A stretch of DNA of 28,884 bases from positions 1 to 28,884 of the forward strand of contig JAHHSB010000002.1 of NCBI GenBank assembly GCA_020025415.1. The letters run 5' to 3'. Below the pieces are notes generated by a model. It was not told the origin of the DNA. It made no database searches and was given only the letters and a program-made list of their open reading frames with translations. Shown here piece after piece: positions 6,199 through 14,117 of the stretch (position 1 is its first letter; every line of letters begins with the position of its first letter). The translations under genes were made by a program, and so were the position numbers. The DNA is from Oscillibacter sp. Lineage in GTDB: Bacteria; Bacillota; Clostridia; Oscillospirales; Oscillospiraceae.

Positions 6199-6646
6199 GC
6201 TGGCCCGGGGAGAGCTGGGGACCAGGGAGTCCCCGGCGGGCTCCAACCGGGTGAAGTACAACACCGCCTATTACGGGCGGGAGGTTTCCGGCGCGGCTTA
6301 TCCCTGGTGCTGCGTATTCATCTGGTGGCTGTTTCAGCAGGCGGGGCTGTCGGCGCTGTTCTACGGCGGCGGCAAAACCGCCTCCTGCGGGGCGCTGGCC
6401 TCCTATGCCAAGACCCATGGCCTTTACCGGGAGGATGGCGGCCAGGTGGGGGATCTGGTGTTCCTCCGCTTTTCCGGGACGGCTATTGAACACATCGGCC
6501 TGGTGGAGCGGGTCTGCCCTGACGGGAGCCTGATCACCATTGAGGGAAACACCGGCTCCGGCAACGACGCCAACGGCGGCCAGGTACAGAGCCGGACCCG
6601 CCGGGCAGGCAACGTGGTGGGATTTTACCGACCGGATTATGAGGAG
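6179..6646 (+). CDS. CHAP-type endolysin, 3' end lost at a sequence junction
   Basis: The product begins MMQTLLELARGELGTRESPA at ATG 6179 and shows a CHAP-like cysteine peptidase/amidase domain: the catalytic Cys region AYPWCCVFIWWLFQQAG (about residues 40-56), a GDLVFLRF strand, the His-containing IEHIGLVERV, ITIEGNTGSG, and the closing VVGFYRPDY. Such enzymes cut the cell-wall peptide or amide bonds for lysis. The domain looks complete, but the frame does not stop: it continues to 7273 through sequence that on the other strand encodes dppC. The native stop was therefore lost at about 6640. If the sequence is real, a 364-aa fusion with an antisense-derived tail would be made. Confidence 0.75.
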
Positions 6647-6655
6647 GGCAGGCAG
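6635..6655. other. Junction between the tail module and a truncated dppC
   Basis: Left of this point the + strand encodes the endolysin up to its usual FYRPDY end. Right of it the - strand encodes DppC up to NILPVLLPAL, about two thirds through the usual protein. Neither gene has its own stop codon and there is no terminator between the two converging genes. This indicates a deletion, insertion or chimeric join, not normal gene arrangement. The exact base cannot be fixed by eye. Confidence 0.75.
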
Positions 6656-7231
6656 CAGCACCGGCAGGATATTGGGCAGCATATGCACCGCCAGGACCCG
6701 TGCCGGAGAGGCGCCCATCAAGCGGGCGCTTTTGACATAGTTCACATCCCGCAGCGAGGCGAACGCCGTGCGGGTAACTCGGGCGAAGCTGGGGATAAAC
6801 ACCAGGCCCAGGGCCAAAATGACATTGTATTTTCCGCCCCCCAGGATACCGACGATCACCAGGGCCAGCAGGATACTGGGGAATGCGGTCAGGGCATCGT
6901 TGAAGCGCATCAGGATCTCATCCGCCGCGCCGCCGAAATAGCCCGTCAGGGCACCCACCGCCGTGCCGCACACCACGCCGATGGCCACTGTGCACAGGGC
7001 AATAAAGGAGGTGGCTCCCGCCCCCCGGAGCACCCGGCTGAAAATATCCCGGCCGAATTTGTCGGTGCCCATCAGATGCTCCCAGGAAGGGCCCTGGAAC
7101 TTGGGGCCCTCCATCATGGCGTCCGGGTCATAGGGCGTCCAGAGCGCCCCGATCACGATCAGCACCAGCAGGATCCCGCTGAGGATCAGGCCCGCCCGGA
7201 GGTAGGCGTTGCTTTTCCTTCTCTGTTTCAT
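6641..7231 (-). pseudogene. dppC: Peptide ABC transporter permease DppC-like, 3'-truncated
   Basis: The start ATG 7229-7231 overlaps the stop of dppB (ATGA). About 197 residues remain: an N-terminal membrane segment (AGLILSGILLVLIVIGALW), the periplasmic-loop motif HLMGTDKFGRDIFSRVLRGA, further membrane helices, and the EAA loop that contacts the ATPase (KSARLMGASPARVLAVHMLP). Normal DppC is about 280-300 aa and continues with an 'LAEA-LS-LGLG' segment, which is missing: similarity stops after NILPVLLPAL, where the tail module begins. The remaining piece lacks the last membrane helices and would not work as a permease. The dppD and dppF ATPase genes that usually follow are absent from the window. 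Confidence 0.85.
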
Positions 7232-8181
7232 CGGCTCTCACCTCCCAGACGCAGCCGGGGATCGATCCGCTGATTGACCAGATCCGCCACGGTGCCCGCC
7301 AGCACCACCCAGAACGCCAAGATGACCACGATGGCCTGCACCACAGGGTAGTCCCGGTTGGAGATAGAAGACACCAGCATCCGGCCCAGGCCGGGAATGG
7401 CAAACACCTGCTCAGCCACGATGCTGCCCGCCACAATCTCGGCCATGGTCTGGGCCAGGAAGGTCACCACCGGCACCAGGGAATTTTTCAGCACATGGCG
7501 CCGCAGCACCGCCCCCCGGTCGTTGCCCCGGGAGATGGCGGTGCGGACATAGTCCTTACGCAGCTCCGCCTGAATGGTGGAGCGGAGCATCCGCACCGTC
7601 ATGGCGATGCGGGGAATGGCCATGGAAATGGCGGGGAAGAGCAGATAGGCCAGGGCACCCCCGGGATTCCGGGCCAGATCCGGAAAGCTGCCGTGGGTAA
7701 AGACATGGAGCAGATTGCTGAAGATCCAGGTCAGCAGAATGCCGGTAAAAAAGGGCGGCACGGCCATGCACAGCTGATTCAAGGCGGTGCTCAGCCCATC
7801 CAGCGCCCCACCGGACCAGCGATAGGACCACAGTCCCAGGGGGATGGAGACCAGCACGATGAGCACAAAGCTCAAAAGGCTCAGGCACAGCGTTACCGCG
7901 ATCTTGGGCGCCAGCAGCTCCCACACGGGCTGATAATAGTTGTAAGAGGTTCCCAGATCCCCGGTGAAAAAGCCCCCCAGCCAGCTTAGATACCGCACCA
8001 GCAGGGGCCGGTTCAGCCCCAGCTGCTCCCGCAGGGCCTCCACCCGCTCGGGAGTGGCCTGGACACCCAGCATGGCGGTGGCCGCGTCGCCGGAGATCAG
8101 GTCAAATGCCACAAATGCCAGAAGGGAGACGATGACCATCGTGACCAGCAGCATGGCAATTCGCCGCAGGGCATACTTCAT
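7228..8181 (-). CDS. dppB: Peptide ABC transporter permease DppB-like
   Basis: The 317-aa product is a full-length DppB/OppB permease: the first membrane helix (LRRIAMLLVTMVIVSLLAFV), the extracytoplasmic LREQLGLNRPLLVRYLSWL and GDLGTSYNYYQPVWELL family motifs, several further membrane segments, and the ATPase-contacting EAA loop (RTAISRGNDRGAVLRRHVLK). It closes with FAIPGLGRMLVSSISNRDYP and VNQRIDPRLR, both typical. I chose ATG 8181 over the upstream TTG 8205 because the protein family starts at the MKYALRRI segment and a GGGGGAC lies 11 nt before it. It lies 51 nt after the binding-protein gene and overlaps dppC by four bases: one operon. Confidence 0.9.
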   Translation of the reverse strand: MKYALRRIAMLLVTMVIVSLLAFVAFDLISGDAATAMLGVQATPERVEALREQLGLNRPLLVRYLSWLGGFFTGDLGTSYNYYQPVWELLAPKIAVTLCLSLLSFVLIVLVSIPLGLWSYRWSGGALDGLSTALNQLCMAVPPFFTGILLTWIFSNLLHVFTHGSFPDLARNPGGALAYLLFPAISMAIPRIAMTVRMLRSTIQAELRKDYVRTAISRGNDRGAVLRRHVLKNSLVPVVTFLAQTMAEIVAGSIVAEQVFAIPGLGRMLVSSISNRDYPVVQAIVVILAFWVVLAGTVADLVNQRIDPRLRLGGESR

Positions 8182-8232
8182 AGTCTTCGTCCCCCTTTTG
8201 GGCAAGCGGCGTCAAATGAGCCGCGCTTCATA

Positions 8233-9762
8233 TCATTCGGCGTAGCGGACCGCAGACAGGTCCAGCACGTAGATGGGATAGAACTCCAGACCTTCCAGCC
8301 CAGCGCGCAGGGCCACTAGGTCCGCCAGGTCCTGGATGTAGACGTTGGCGGCATGCTCGGTCAGGTTTTTCTCCATGGCTTTGTACAGCTCCGTCTGCTC
8401 CTCATCATCATAGCAATTGATGGCCTGCTGGAACAGCTGGTCGTACTTCTCGTTGGAATAGTTGATAAAGTTATTGTCCGCCGTGGATGCAAAGCGCTCC
8501 AGCAGGGCACGGGCAGTCATATTGGACGCGTCCACGCCCACCACGGTGGACTGGAACTGCCGGTTGGTATAGGCGTCGGACACCCAGCTCTCCCACTCCA
8601 CCGCCTCGATGGTAGCGTTGACGCCCACAGCCTTGAGCTGCTCCACCAGCACCAGGGCAGCATCCATATGGGGCTGATAGTTGGAGGGCACGGTGACGGT
8701 CATATCAAAGCCGTCGGGATAGCCGGCCTCAGCCAGCAGCTCCTTGGCCTTTTCGGGATCATAGCTGTAATAATCCGTCAGGCTCTCGTCAAAATATTTG
8801 GCGAAGGCGGGATACATGCTCGAGCCGATCAGGGCACCGTATCCGTCAAAGGCGGTGTCCAGAACAGCCTGCTTGTCGATGGCATAGCACAGAGCCCGGC
8901 GCACCAGCTCGTTGTCAAAGGGCTCCACAGCGTTGTTCAGGTACAGGGCCTGCACCAGATTCATGGTGCCCTCCAGCACCTGAAATTCCTCACCCAGCTG
9001 ATCCACCTGGGTGCTGGTCAGATGGGCACACAGATCGATGGAGCCGCTTTGCAGGCTCATAAGCAGGCTGTCGGAATTTTCAATGATCTTGAAGGTCACC
9101 TTATCCAGGTAGGCAGGGGTGCCCCAATACTCGTCAAACTTCTCCAGCACGATGGAATCCTGGGCGGTGCGGGAGACGAATTGGAACGGGCCGGTGCCCA
9201 CGGGCTTGGTATCCTGCTCAGTATAGTCCGCCGGCAGGATGGCAGTGGTCAGATAGGACAAAAACTCGTTGTTGGGCTGGTCCAGGGTTATGACCACAGT
9301 TTTATCATCAGGGGCCTCGATGGAGGTGATGAGAGAAAAGGCTTCCACCGGGACGACGCTGGTCTCCTCGGCGCTGGTGCAGCGCTGGATAGAGTAGACC
9401 ACATCTTCGGAGGTGACGGTGTCGCCGTTATGGAACTTCACGCCGTCCCGCAGGGTAAAGGTATAGGTCAGGCCATCGTCCGAGATGGTATAATCCTCTG
9501 CCACCGCGGAGACCAGATCGCCTTCGGAGGTGGGCTTCACCAGCCCCTCAAACACGTTGAACATCACTTCTCTGGTTCCGGCTTTCACCGTCTTATGGGG
9601 ATCCAGGCTATCGTCCAAATCCTGGGCGATGGCCACAGTGATGGCATTGGCAGCGGCCCGATCCTCGGGGGTCTCTCCTTCCGCGCTGCCGTCTCCGCAT
9701 CCGCTGAGTACGGCGCACAGGAGCGCTGCCAAAAGCAGGAACGCCAATATACGCTTTTTCAT
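8233..9762 (-). CDS. Peptide/oligopeptide ABC transporter substrate-binding lipoprotein
   Basis: The 509-aa product has a lipoprotein signal (MKKRILAFLLLAALLCAVLS then GC, lipid-modified Cys22), a short Ser/Glu-rich linker, and the SBP family 5 fold: DDSLDPHKTVKAGTREVMFN, FEGLVKPTSEGDLVSAVAED, LRDGVKFHNGDTVTSEDVVY. Length and motifs are typical of DppA/OppA-type extracellular receptors that bind peptides (sometimes nickel or glycosides) and hand them to DppBC. The start ATG 9762 is preceded by AAAAGGAGAAACAGT; the longer frame from 9834 adds a non-conserved stretch. First gene of the operon, with a clear promoter 94 nt upstream. The exact ligand cannot be read from the sequence. Confidence 0.92.
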   Translation of the reverse strand: MKKRILAFLLLAALLCAVLSGCGDGSAEGETPEDRAAANAITVAIAQDLDDSLDPHKTVKAGTREVMFNVFEGLVKPTSEGDLVSAVAEDYTISDDGLTYTFTLRDGVKFHNGDTVTSEDVVYSIQRCTSAEETSVVPVEAFSLITSIEAPDDKTVVITLDQPNNEFLSYLTTAILPADYTEQDTKPVGTGPFQFVSRTAQDSIVLEKFDEYWGTPAYLDKVTFKIIENSDSLLMSLQSGSIDLCAHLTSTQVDQLGEEFQVLEGTMNLVQALYLNNAVEPFDNELVRRALCYAIDKQAVLDTAFDGYGALIGSSMYPAFAKYFDESLTDYYSYDPEKAKELLAEAGYPDGFDMTVTVPSNYQPHMDAALVLVEQLKAVGVNATIEAVEWESWVSDAYTNRQFQSTVVGVDASNMTARALLERFASTADNNFINYSNEKYDQLFQQAINCYDDEEQTELYKAMEKNLTEHAANVYIQDLADLVALRAGLEGLEFYPIYVLDLSAVRYAE

Positions 9763-9855
9763 ACTGTTTCTCCTTTTCCCTGGCCGCCGCATCGGGTCGG
9801 CCGGGCTTGTTAAAATTTGGTCTTCCTCCTCCAAGGGGGAGGTATAACCTTAGAA

Positions 9856-9884
9856 AGTGTACACGTTTTATAGGAGAATTGCAA
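9856..9884 (-). promoter_or_regulatory. Sigma-A-type promoter of the peptide ABC operon
   Basis: On the - strand, -35 TTGCAA (9884-9879), a 17-bp spacer and -10 TACACT (9861-9856). It lies about 95 nt upstream of the binding-protein start with no gene between. Confidence 0.65.
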
Positions 9885-9938
9885 GTTTTTTTGCAGGCAA
9901 ACCCCGGCAGCGCAGGATTCAGGGGCATGGGGAAAGGG

Positions 9939-9970
9939 AAAAGCGGCCCGCCCGAAGGCAAGCCGCTTTT
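9939..9970 (-). terminator. Terminator after the AI-2E-family gene
   Basis: On the - strand AAAAGCGGC pairs with GCCGCTTTT, with an inner GCC-TTCG-GGC tetraloop hairpin and a TTTT end. It lies 31 nt after the stop of the gene ending at 10002 and before the promoter of the next operon. The A-rich 5' arm means it may act in both directions. Confidence 0.7.
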
Positions 9971-10001
9971 AATCGCTGTATTTGGGTCCACCGGCAGTTT
10001 T

Positions 10002-11300
10002 TCACCGCAGGCCCTCCCCGCCCGGCGGGGGTTCTTTGCCCTGGGCCGGTGACACGGTCCTGTCCGGCGTATCCATGCGATAGGTCTCCGCCGTCAGGGG
10101 CATATTCTTCCGACGCAGGCGGGTGTTGATGAAGTAAGACACCGCCGTACAGATGCAGGCCAGCACCGGCACGCCGAAGAACATTCCCGGCACGCCAAAA
10201 AAGTGCCCGCCGACCAAGATGGCCACGATGACGCCCATGCTGGAGATCCCCGTGCGGTCGCCCAGGATCTTGGGCCCGATGATATTGCCGTCCACCTGCT
10301 GCAGGGCGATGATGAATACCAGGAAATACAGGGCCTTGATGGGGGAGTCCAGCAAAATCAAAAACAGGCTGGGCACCGCGCCCAGGAAGGGGCCGAAAAA
10401 CGGGATCACGTTGGTGACGCCCACAATGACGCTGATGAGGACCGTGTAGGGAAACTTCAGCACCGAGCAGCCCACAAAACAGATGATGCCGATGATCAGC
10501 GAGTCCAAGAGCTTTCCCCGCACAAAGCCGCTGAAGATGTCATCCACTTTGTGCAGGCCCCGGAGGACCCAGCGGGTCCGCTCCTGGGAGAGCAGGGCAT
10601 AAAGCAGTTTGCGGCCGTGGGCGGCGTTGAGCTCCTTGGTGGCCAGCAGATATACCGACACGATCAGCCCCACCACCAGATTCTTGACAAAGTTCAGCAC
10701 ACTCATCACGCCGCCGGACAGGGCACTGACCAGTTGCTGGGCCTGGGGCAGGGCCTTTTGGGTCAGCCAATCCAGCAGGGTTTTGTAATACGAATCCACC
10801 GTTTCCATCACCCAGTTCTCAGCCCCCGGGTTTTGATTCATCAGATTCTGGATCCAGGAATTGATGGTATTGTAATAGCTCTCCAGGTTGGCGATGAGCT
10901 GCACCACGCTTCTATAAAGCTCCGGCAGCAGCACACTCAGCAGCACATAGACCATCACGCCCAGCAGCAGGAAGGTGATGAGCAGGCTCACTGCCCGGGG
11001 CAGCGGCGCGCACAGCTTCCTTTCTGCCCGGATGCGAGCCATGGTCTTGGGGAACAGCGCCCCATCCAGGAAATTGACCACCGGGGCCAGCAGGTAGGCG
11101 ATCATGGCCCCGTACAAAACCGGCGCCATGGCCTCCAGCAGGGTCGAGCCCAGCAGAATCAGCGTCCGGCTGCCGAAGAGGGTATCATAAAAGAGCAGGA
11201 TCGCCGCCACCGTCAGAAATGTCGTGATCCCCAGCCGCGCATAGCTACGTCCCCATCTGCCCACTGAAAAGTCACCATCCTTCATTGGAGAAAATTTCAT
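10002..11300 (-). CDS. AI-2E family (UPF0118) membrane transporter
   Basis: The product (432 aa from ATG 11300) has about eight membrane segments and the family's hallmark C-terminal half: GLHKVDDIFSGFVRGKLLDS, TNVIPFFGPFLGAVPSLFLI, QQVDGNIIGPKILGDRTGIS and FFGVPGMFFGVPVLAC. Family members are proposed exporters, for AI-2 in E. coli TqsA and for Na+/H+ exchange in some Firmicutes; the substrate here is unknown. A GTG at 11318 would lengthen the protein, but it lies at or upstream of the predicted transcription start, so ATG 11300 or ATG 11285 is preferred. Neither has an obvious Shine-Dalgarno. The tail after about residue 395 is polar and Pro/Gly-rich. Confidence 0.88.
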   Translation of the reverse strand: MKFSPMKDGDFSVGRWGRSYARLGITTFLTVAAILLFYDTLFGSRTLILLGSTLLEAMAPVLYGAMIAYLLAPVVNFLDGALFPKTMARIRAERKLCAPLPRAVSLLITFLLLGVMVYVLLSVLLPELYRSVVQLIANLESYYNTINSWIQNLMNQNPGAENWVMETVDSYYKTLLDWLTQKALPQAQQLVSALSGGVMSVLNFVKNLVVGLIVSVYLLATKELNAAHGRKLLYALLSQERTRWVLRGLHKVDDIFSGFVRGKLLDSLIIGIICFVGCSVLKFPYTVLISVIVGVTNVIPFFGPFLGAVPSLFLILLDSPIKALYFLVFIIALQQVDGNIIGPKILGDRTGISSMGVIVAILVGGHFFGVPGMFFGVPVLACICTAVSYFINTRLRRKNMPLTAETYRMDTPDRTVSPAQGKEPPPGGEGLR

Positions 11301-11309
11301 GTGAATTCT

Positions 11310-11338
11310 ATGATACACACCACCCCGGAGAATTGCAA
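11310..11338 (-). promoter_or_regulatory. Promoter of the AI-2E-family gene, sharing its -35 with the divergent promoter
   Basis: On the - strand, -35 TTGCAA (11338-11333), 17-bp spacer, -10 TATCAT (11315-11310). TTGCAA is its own reverse complement, so the same six bases serve the + strand promoter. The predicted start point (about 11303) leaves only a few nucleotides before ATG 11300. Confidence 0.55.
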
Positions 11339-11361
11339 TAGTTCCCCCGGCGTGGTATACT
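11333..11361 (+). promoter_or_regulatory. Promoter of the lipid kinase/Nudix unit
   Basis: -35 TTGCAA (11333-11338), 17-bp spacer, -10 TATACT (11356-11361); about 86 nt upstream of the lipid kinase start. It is divergent from and overlaps the promoter of the AI-2E-family gene through the shared palindromic -35. Confidence 0.7.
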
Positions 11362-11447
11362 CCATTTTATCCAATTCCCCGGGGACAACAAACCCGTTTC
11401 CCCGGTTTTCGACATACTTTTTGAACTAAAAGGAGCACGTATAGACC

Positions 11448-12332
11448 ATGGACAAGAAACTGCTGATGATCGTCAACCCCAAGGCGGGAAAGACCCAGTC
11501 CTTCTCCCCCCTGTTTGAGGCAGTCTCCATTTTCTCTGAGGCGGGATACCTGGTCTCCGTCCACAATACCACCGACCGGGGCGATGCCACCGCCACCGCC
11601 GCGGAGCAAGGCGGCCAGTTTGACGCCATCGTATGCAGCGGGGGCGACGGCACGCTGAACGAGACCATCACCGGGCTGATGCAGCTGGACAGCAAGCCGC
11701 CCCTGGGGTACCTGCCCCGGGGCAGCACCAATGATTTTGCCGCCAGCCTGCATATCCCCTCTCAGCCGGCGGAGGCGGCCGCCTCCATCGCCCGGGGAAA
11801 TCTTCAGGCTCTGGATATCGGCCAGTGGAATGGGCGCTACTTTGTATATGTGGCCTCCTTCGGAGCCTTTACAAAAAGCTCCTATTCTGCGCCCCAGAAC
11901 GTAAAAAACGTCCTGGGCCACTTTGCCTATATCCTGGAAGGGCTCAAGGACCTCGACTCTCTGCGTCCCTACCGGGCCAAGATCACCGCCGACGGGGAGG
12001 TCTTTGACGGGGACTTCCTCTTCGGAGCGGTGTGCAACTCCACCTCCCTGGGCGGGCTGATGAAGCTCAATCCCGAGCACGTCATTCTGGACGACGGGAA
12101 ATTCGAGCTGCTGCTGGTGCCCAACCCCCAAAACCCGGTGGATCTGCAGAACATCCTGATGGCCCTGCTGTCCCAGAAATACACCCAGGGTGGGCTGATC
12201 TTCCGTCATGTTTCCCGGCTGACCCTGGAGACCGATCAGGAGCTTCCCTGGTCCTTGGACGGCGAATATGCCGAAAGTGCCCCGGTGGTGGAGATCTGCA
12301 ACCGCAACCGGGCGCTGAATCTGCTGCTGTGA
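11448..12332 (+). CDS. Diacylglycerol/lipid kinase family protein (YegS/DagK-like)
   Basis: The 294-aa product has the DAGK catalytic fold: N-terminal MIVNPKAGK (residues 7-15), the nucleotide-binding GGDGT at 65-69 within VCSGGDGTLNETITGL, and GYLPRGSTNDFAASLHIP, the usual 'P-GTxND(F/L)A' loop with Ser replacing Gly of the Gly-Thr pair. The C-terminal beta domain ends with the typical WSLDGEYAE. These enzymes phosphorylate diacylglycerol (recycling it into phosphatidic acid) or related lipids using ATP at the inner membrane face. The start is ATG 11448 with AAAAGGAG upstream. The stop overlaps the GTG start of the Nudix gene. Confidence 0.88.
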   Translation: MDKKLLMIVNPKAGKTQSFSPLFEAVSIFSEAGYLVSVHNTTDRGDATATAAEQGGQFDAIVCSGGDGTLNETITGLMQLDSKPPLGYLPRGSTNDFAASLHIPSQPAEAAASIARGNLQALDIGQWNGRYFVYVASFGAFTKSSYSAPQNVKNVLGHFAYILEGLKDLDSLRPYRAKITADGEVFDGDFLFGAVCNSTSLGGLMKLNPEHVILDDGKFELLLVPNPQNPVDLQNILMALLSQKYTQGGLIFRHVSRLTLETDQELPWSLDGEYAESAPVVEICNRNRALNLLL

Positions 12333-12949
12333 GCGGGGCGGCGGCATTCCGCGCCCGCTTCGGGGCGCACATCCCCCAGCTGCTGGGCTCGCCCCACAGC
12401 TATGCCGTTCTCTGCCCCCTGGTGGAGGGGCCCGATGGTCTGCGGCTGCTGTTTGAGGTGCGGGCGGCCACGCTCCAGCGCCAACCGGGTGAGGTCTGCT
12501 TCCCCGGCGGCCGTATGGAGCCGGGGGAGACGGCGGAGGCCTGCGCCCTGCGGGAGACAGAGGAGGAGCTGTCCATCTCCCCCAAGGAGATCGAGCTGCT
12601 GGGCCGGGCGGACTTTATCTGCAGCCCCCAGGGCTTTTTGCTCCAGCCGGTGGTGGGACTGGTCTCTGCCAGGGGCTTAGCCTCCCTGCGCCCCTCTCCC
12701 GACGAGGTGGCGGAAGCATTTACCGTGCCCATGGACTTTTTCACCCAGAACCCGCCGGCGATGCACTATTACAATCTCAAGCCCGACGTGCCGCCGGATT
12801 TCCCCTATGATCAGATCGGCTTTCCCCAGGGCTATATCTTCCGGGGCAGCCGGGTGGAGGAGCCCATCTGGAACTGGGGCGGGCACGCCATTTGGGGCAT
12901 GACCGCCCGGATCACCCGCCAGCTGGCGGAAACGGGAAAAAAGGACTGA
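12329..12949 (+). CDS. Nudix hydrolase, CoA-pyrophosphatase-like
   Basis: The 206-aa product contains a Nudix box, GRMEPGETAEACALRETEEE followed by L-S-I (Ser in place of the last Gly), and the CoA-type context: VLCPLVEGPDG, LLFEVRAATLQRQPGEVCFP and a GGHAIWGMTARI end typical of NudL/YeaB-like proteins. These cleave CoA and its derivatives to phosphopantetheine and 3',5'-ADP. The start is taken as GTG 12329 overlapping the lipid kinase stop (GTGA), giving a translationally coupled pair; the longer frame from 12032 overlaps the kinase and is rejected. The stop codon lies inside the terminator stem. Confidence 0.85.
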   Translation: MSGAAAFRARFGAHIPQLLGSPHSYAVLCPLVEGPDGLRLLFEVRAATLQRQPGEVCFPGGRMEPGETAEACALRETEEELSISPKEIELLGRADFICSPQGFLLQPVVGLVSARGLASLRPSPDEVAEAFTVPMDFFTQNPPAMHYYNLKPDVPPDFPYDQIGFPQGYIFRGSRVEEPIWNWGGHAIWGMTARITRQLAETGKKD

Positions 12950-12971
12950 CGGAACTCCGTCAGTCCTTTTT
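12937..12971. terminator. Bidirectional terminator between the Nudix and PhnD-like genes
   Basis: A 15-bp stem (AAAGGACTGACGGA side with TCCGTCAGTCCTTT side), minimal AC centre, T-tract on the + strand and A-tract in front that serves the - strand. It separates two converging genes. Confidence 0.9.
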
Positions 12972-12983
12972 CTGCGGTTTATC

Positions 12984-14063
12984 TTATTTTCCATCCAGAA
13001 TGGTCACCAGCCGGCGCACCGGGTCCAGCGCCTCATCGTCCAGCCCGGTAAAGGGGCCCACGCCGCCCAGGGCCATCAGATCCTCGTCCCGACCCAGGGC
13101 GTTGAAGGCCGCCAGCAAAGCTTCGGCCAGAGGCTCCTTGGCCCAGGGGCTGTCCACCCCGGCGGCCACGGTGGTGCCGTAGGCGGGCTCCGTCACGCCC
13201 ACCACCTGAACCTCCTCCCAGATCTCCGTGGTGCGGCCCAGGCCCTGGGCGCCGTTATCCGCGGTGCGGGTGGTCTCGGTGGTCCACTGCTGGGCATACT
13301 CCACCCGCAGGTCTGCCGACAGGGGAATGACGTCCACCTCCCCGGCGGCCAGGGCCGCCAGGGCCGCTTCATAGCCGTCGTAATAAGTGATATTGTCCAG
13401 GTCGGCCAGGGCGCTGCCCTCATAGTGATCTGCCAGCCACAGCTCCAGCAGCTCGTCGGAGCTGCCGCCGATCAGGCCCCAGCGGGCGTGATTGAGTTCT
13501 GTAAAGCTCAGGGTCTTGCCGTCGGCCACCCGACCAGCCAGGGCCTGGCCGTACTCCGACGGGCCGGCGCACACCAGTTCCCGCCGGCCAACGGTCCGGG
13601 CGGCGGCATAGGCGTTGGCCGTCTGACCGTTCCAGTCCGCCGGCTCGTCCCCAGAGCGGGCCAAGCCCTGATAGGCCCGGGTCATCAGCACTGGTGCCTC
13701 CCCGCCGTGGCGCACCAGCGCCTGGGCCGAGGGAAGCACCGCCGCGTCCACTGTACCCTCCGCCGCGGCCTGTCCGCTGGCGCTGACGGAGCTGCCCACG
13801 GTAATGGTCACCGTCTCCACCTCCACCCCGGCATCCGCCAGGGCGGCCTTCAATCTGTCATCCAGGCGGTCCAGACTCCCCAGCAGAGCCGCCGGGTCGC
13901 CCCCCACCGGGGCAAACTCCAAGGCAAGGCTTTCCACTTTCACCGCTTCCCCGCTCTGGGACCCGGCGCTGCCGGAGGCAGCGGGGTCTTTCTGTCCGCA
14001 GCCGGCCAGCAGGCCCACGATCAGCACCAGCGCCATGCCAAGCGTTAAGCTCCGTTTTTTCAT
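12984..14063 (-). CDS. PhnD-like phosphate/phosphonate-type substrate-binding lipoprotein (orphan)
   Basis: The 359-aa product has a lipoprotein signal (KRSLTLGMALVLIVGLLAGC, Cys22), a Gly/Ser linker, and then a periplasmic-binding fold like PhnD: ALEFAPVGGDPAALLGSLDR, the VDAAVLPSAQALVRHGG segment, and AALAAGEVDVIPLSADLR. PhnD-type receptors bind phosphonate, phosphite or phosphate esters; some relatives bind other anions. No ATPase or permease gene adjoins it, so it is an orphan receptor or serves a distant transporter. The start ATG 14063 is preceded by AAAAGGAGCAAAGGA; the 21-base longer version adds residues before the signal peptide. It is flanked by its own terminator. Confidence 0.7.
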   Translation of the reverse strand: MKKRSLTLGMALVLIVGLLAGCGQKDPAASGSAGSQSGEAVKVESLALEFAPVGGDPAALLGSLDRLDDRLKAALADAGVEVETVTITVGSSVSASGQAAAEGTVDAAVLPSAQALVRHGGEAPVLMTRAYQGLARSGDEPADWNGQTANAYAAARTVGRRELVCAGPSEYGQALAGRVADGKTLSFTELNHARWGLIGGSSDELLELWLADHYEGSALADLDNITYYDGYEAALAALAAGEVDVIPLSADLRVEYAQQWTTETTRTADNGAQGLGRTTEIWEEVQVVGVTEPAYGTTVAAGVDSPWAKEPLAEALLAAFNALGRDEDLMALGGVGPFTGLDDEALDPVRRLVTILDGK

Positions 14064-14117
14064 TCCTTTGCTCCTTTTCCCCACCCCCAGGAATTGCTGA
14101 TATTTTCCAGTTTATTC

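Noticed and set aside
6656..7273. Extended C-terminus of the endolysin as a real second domain
   Set aside because: The extension is exactly the antisense reading of dppC and ends in His/Gln-rich sequence; it is not a cell-wall-binding domain.
8353..9813. 486-codon open frame on the + strand opposite the peptide-binding protein gene
   Set aside because: Composition (Gly/His/Gln-rich) is that of a GC-rich shadow; the - strand encodes a clear SBP family 5 lipoprotein.
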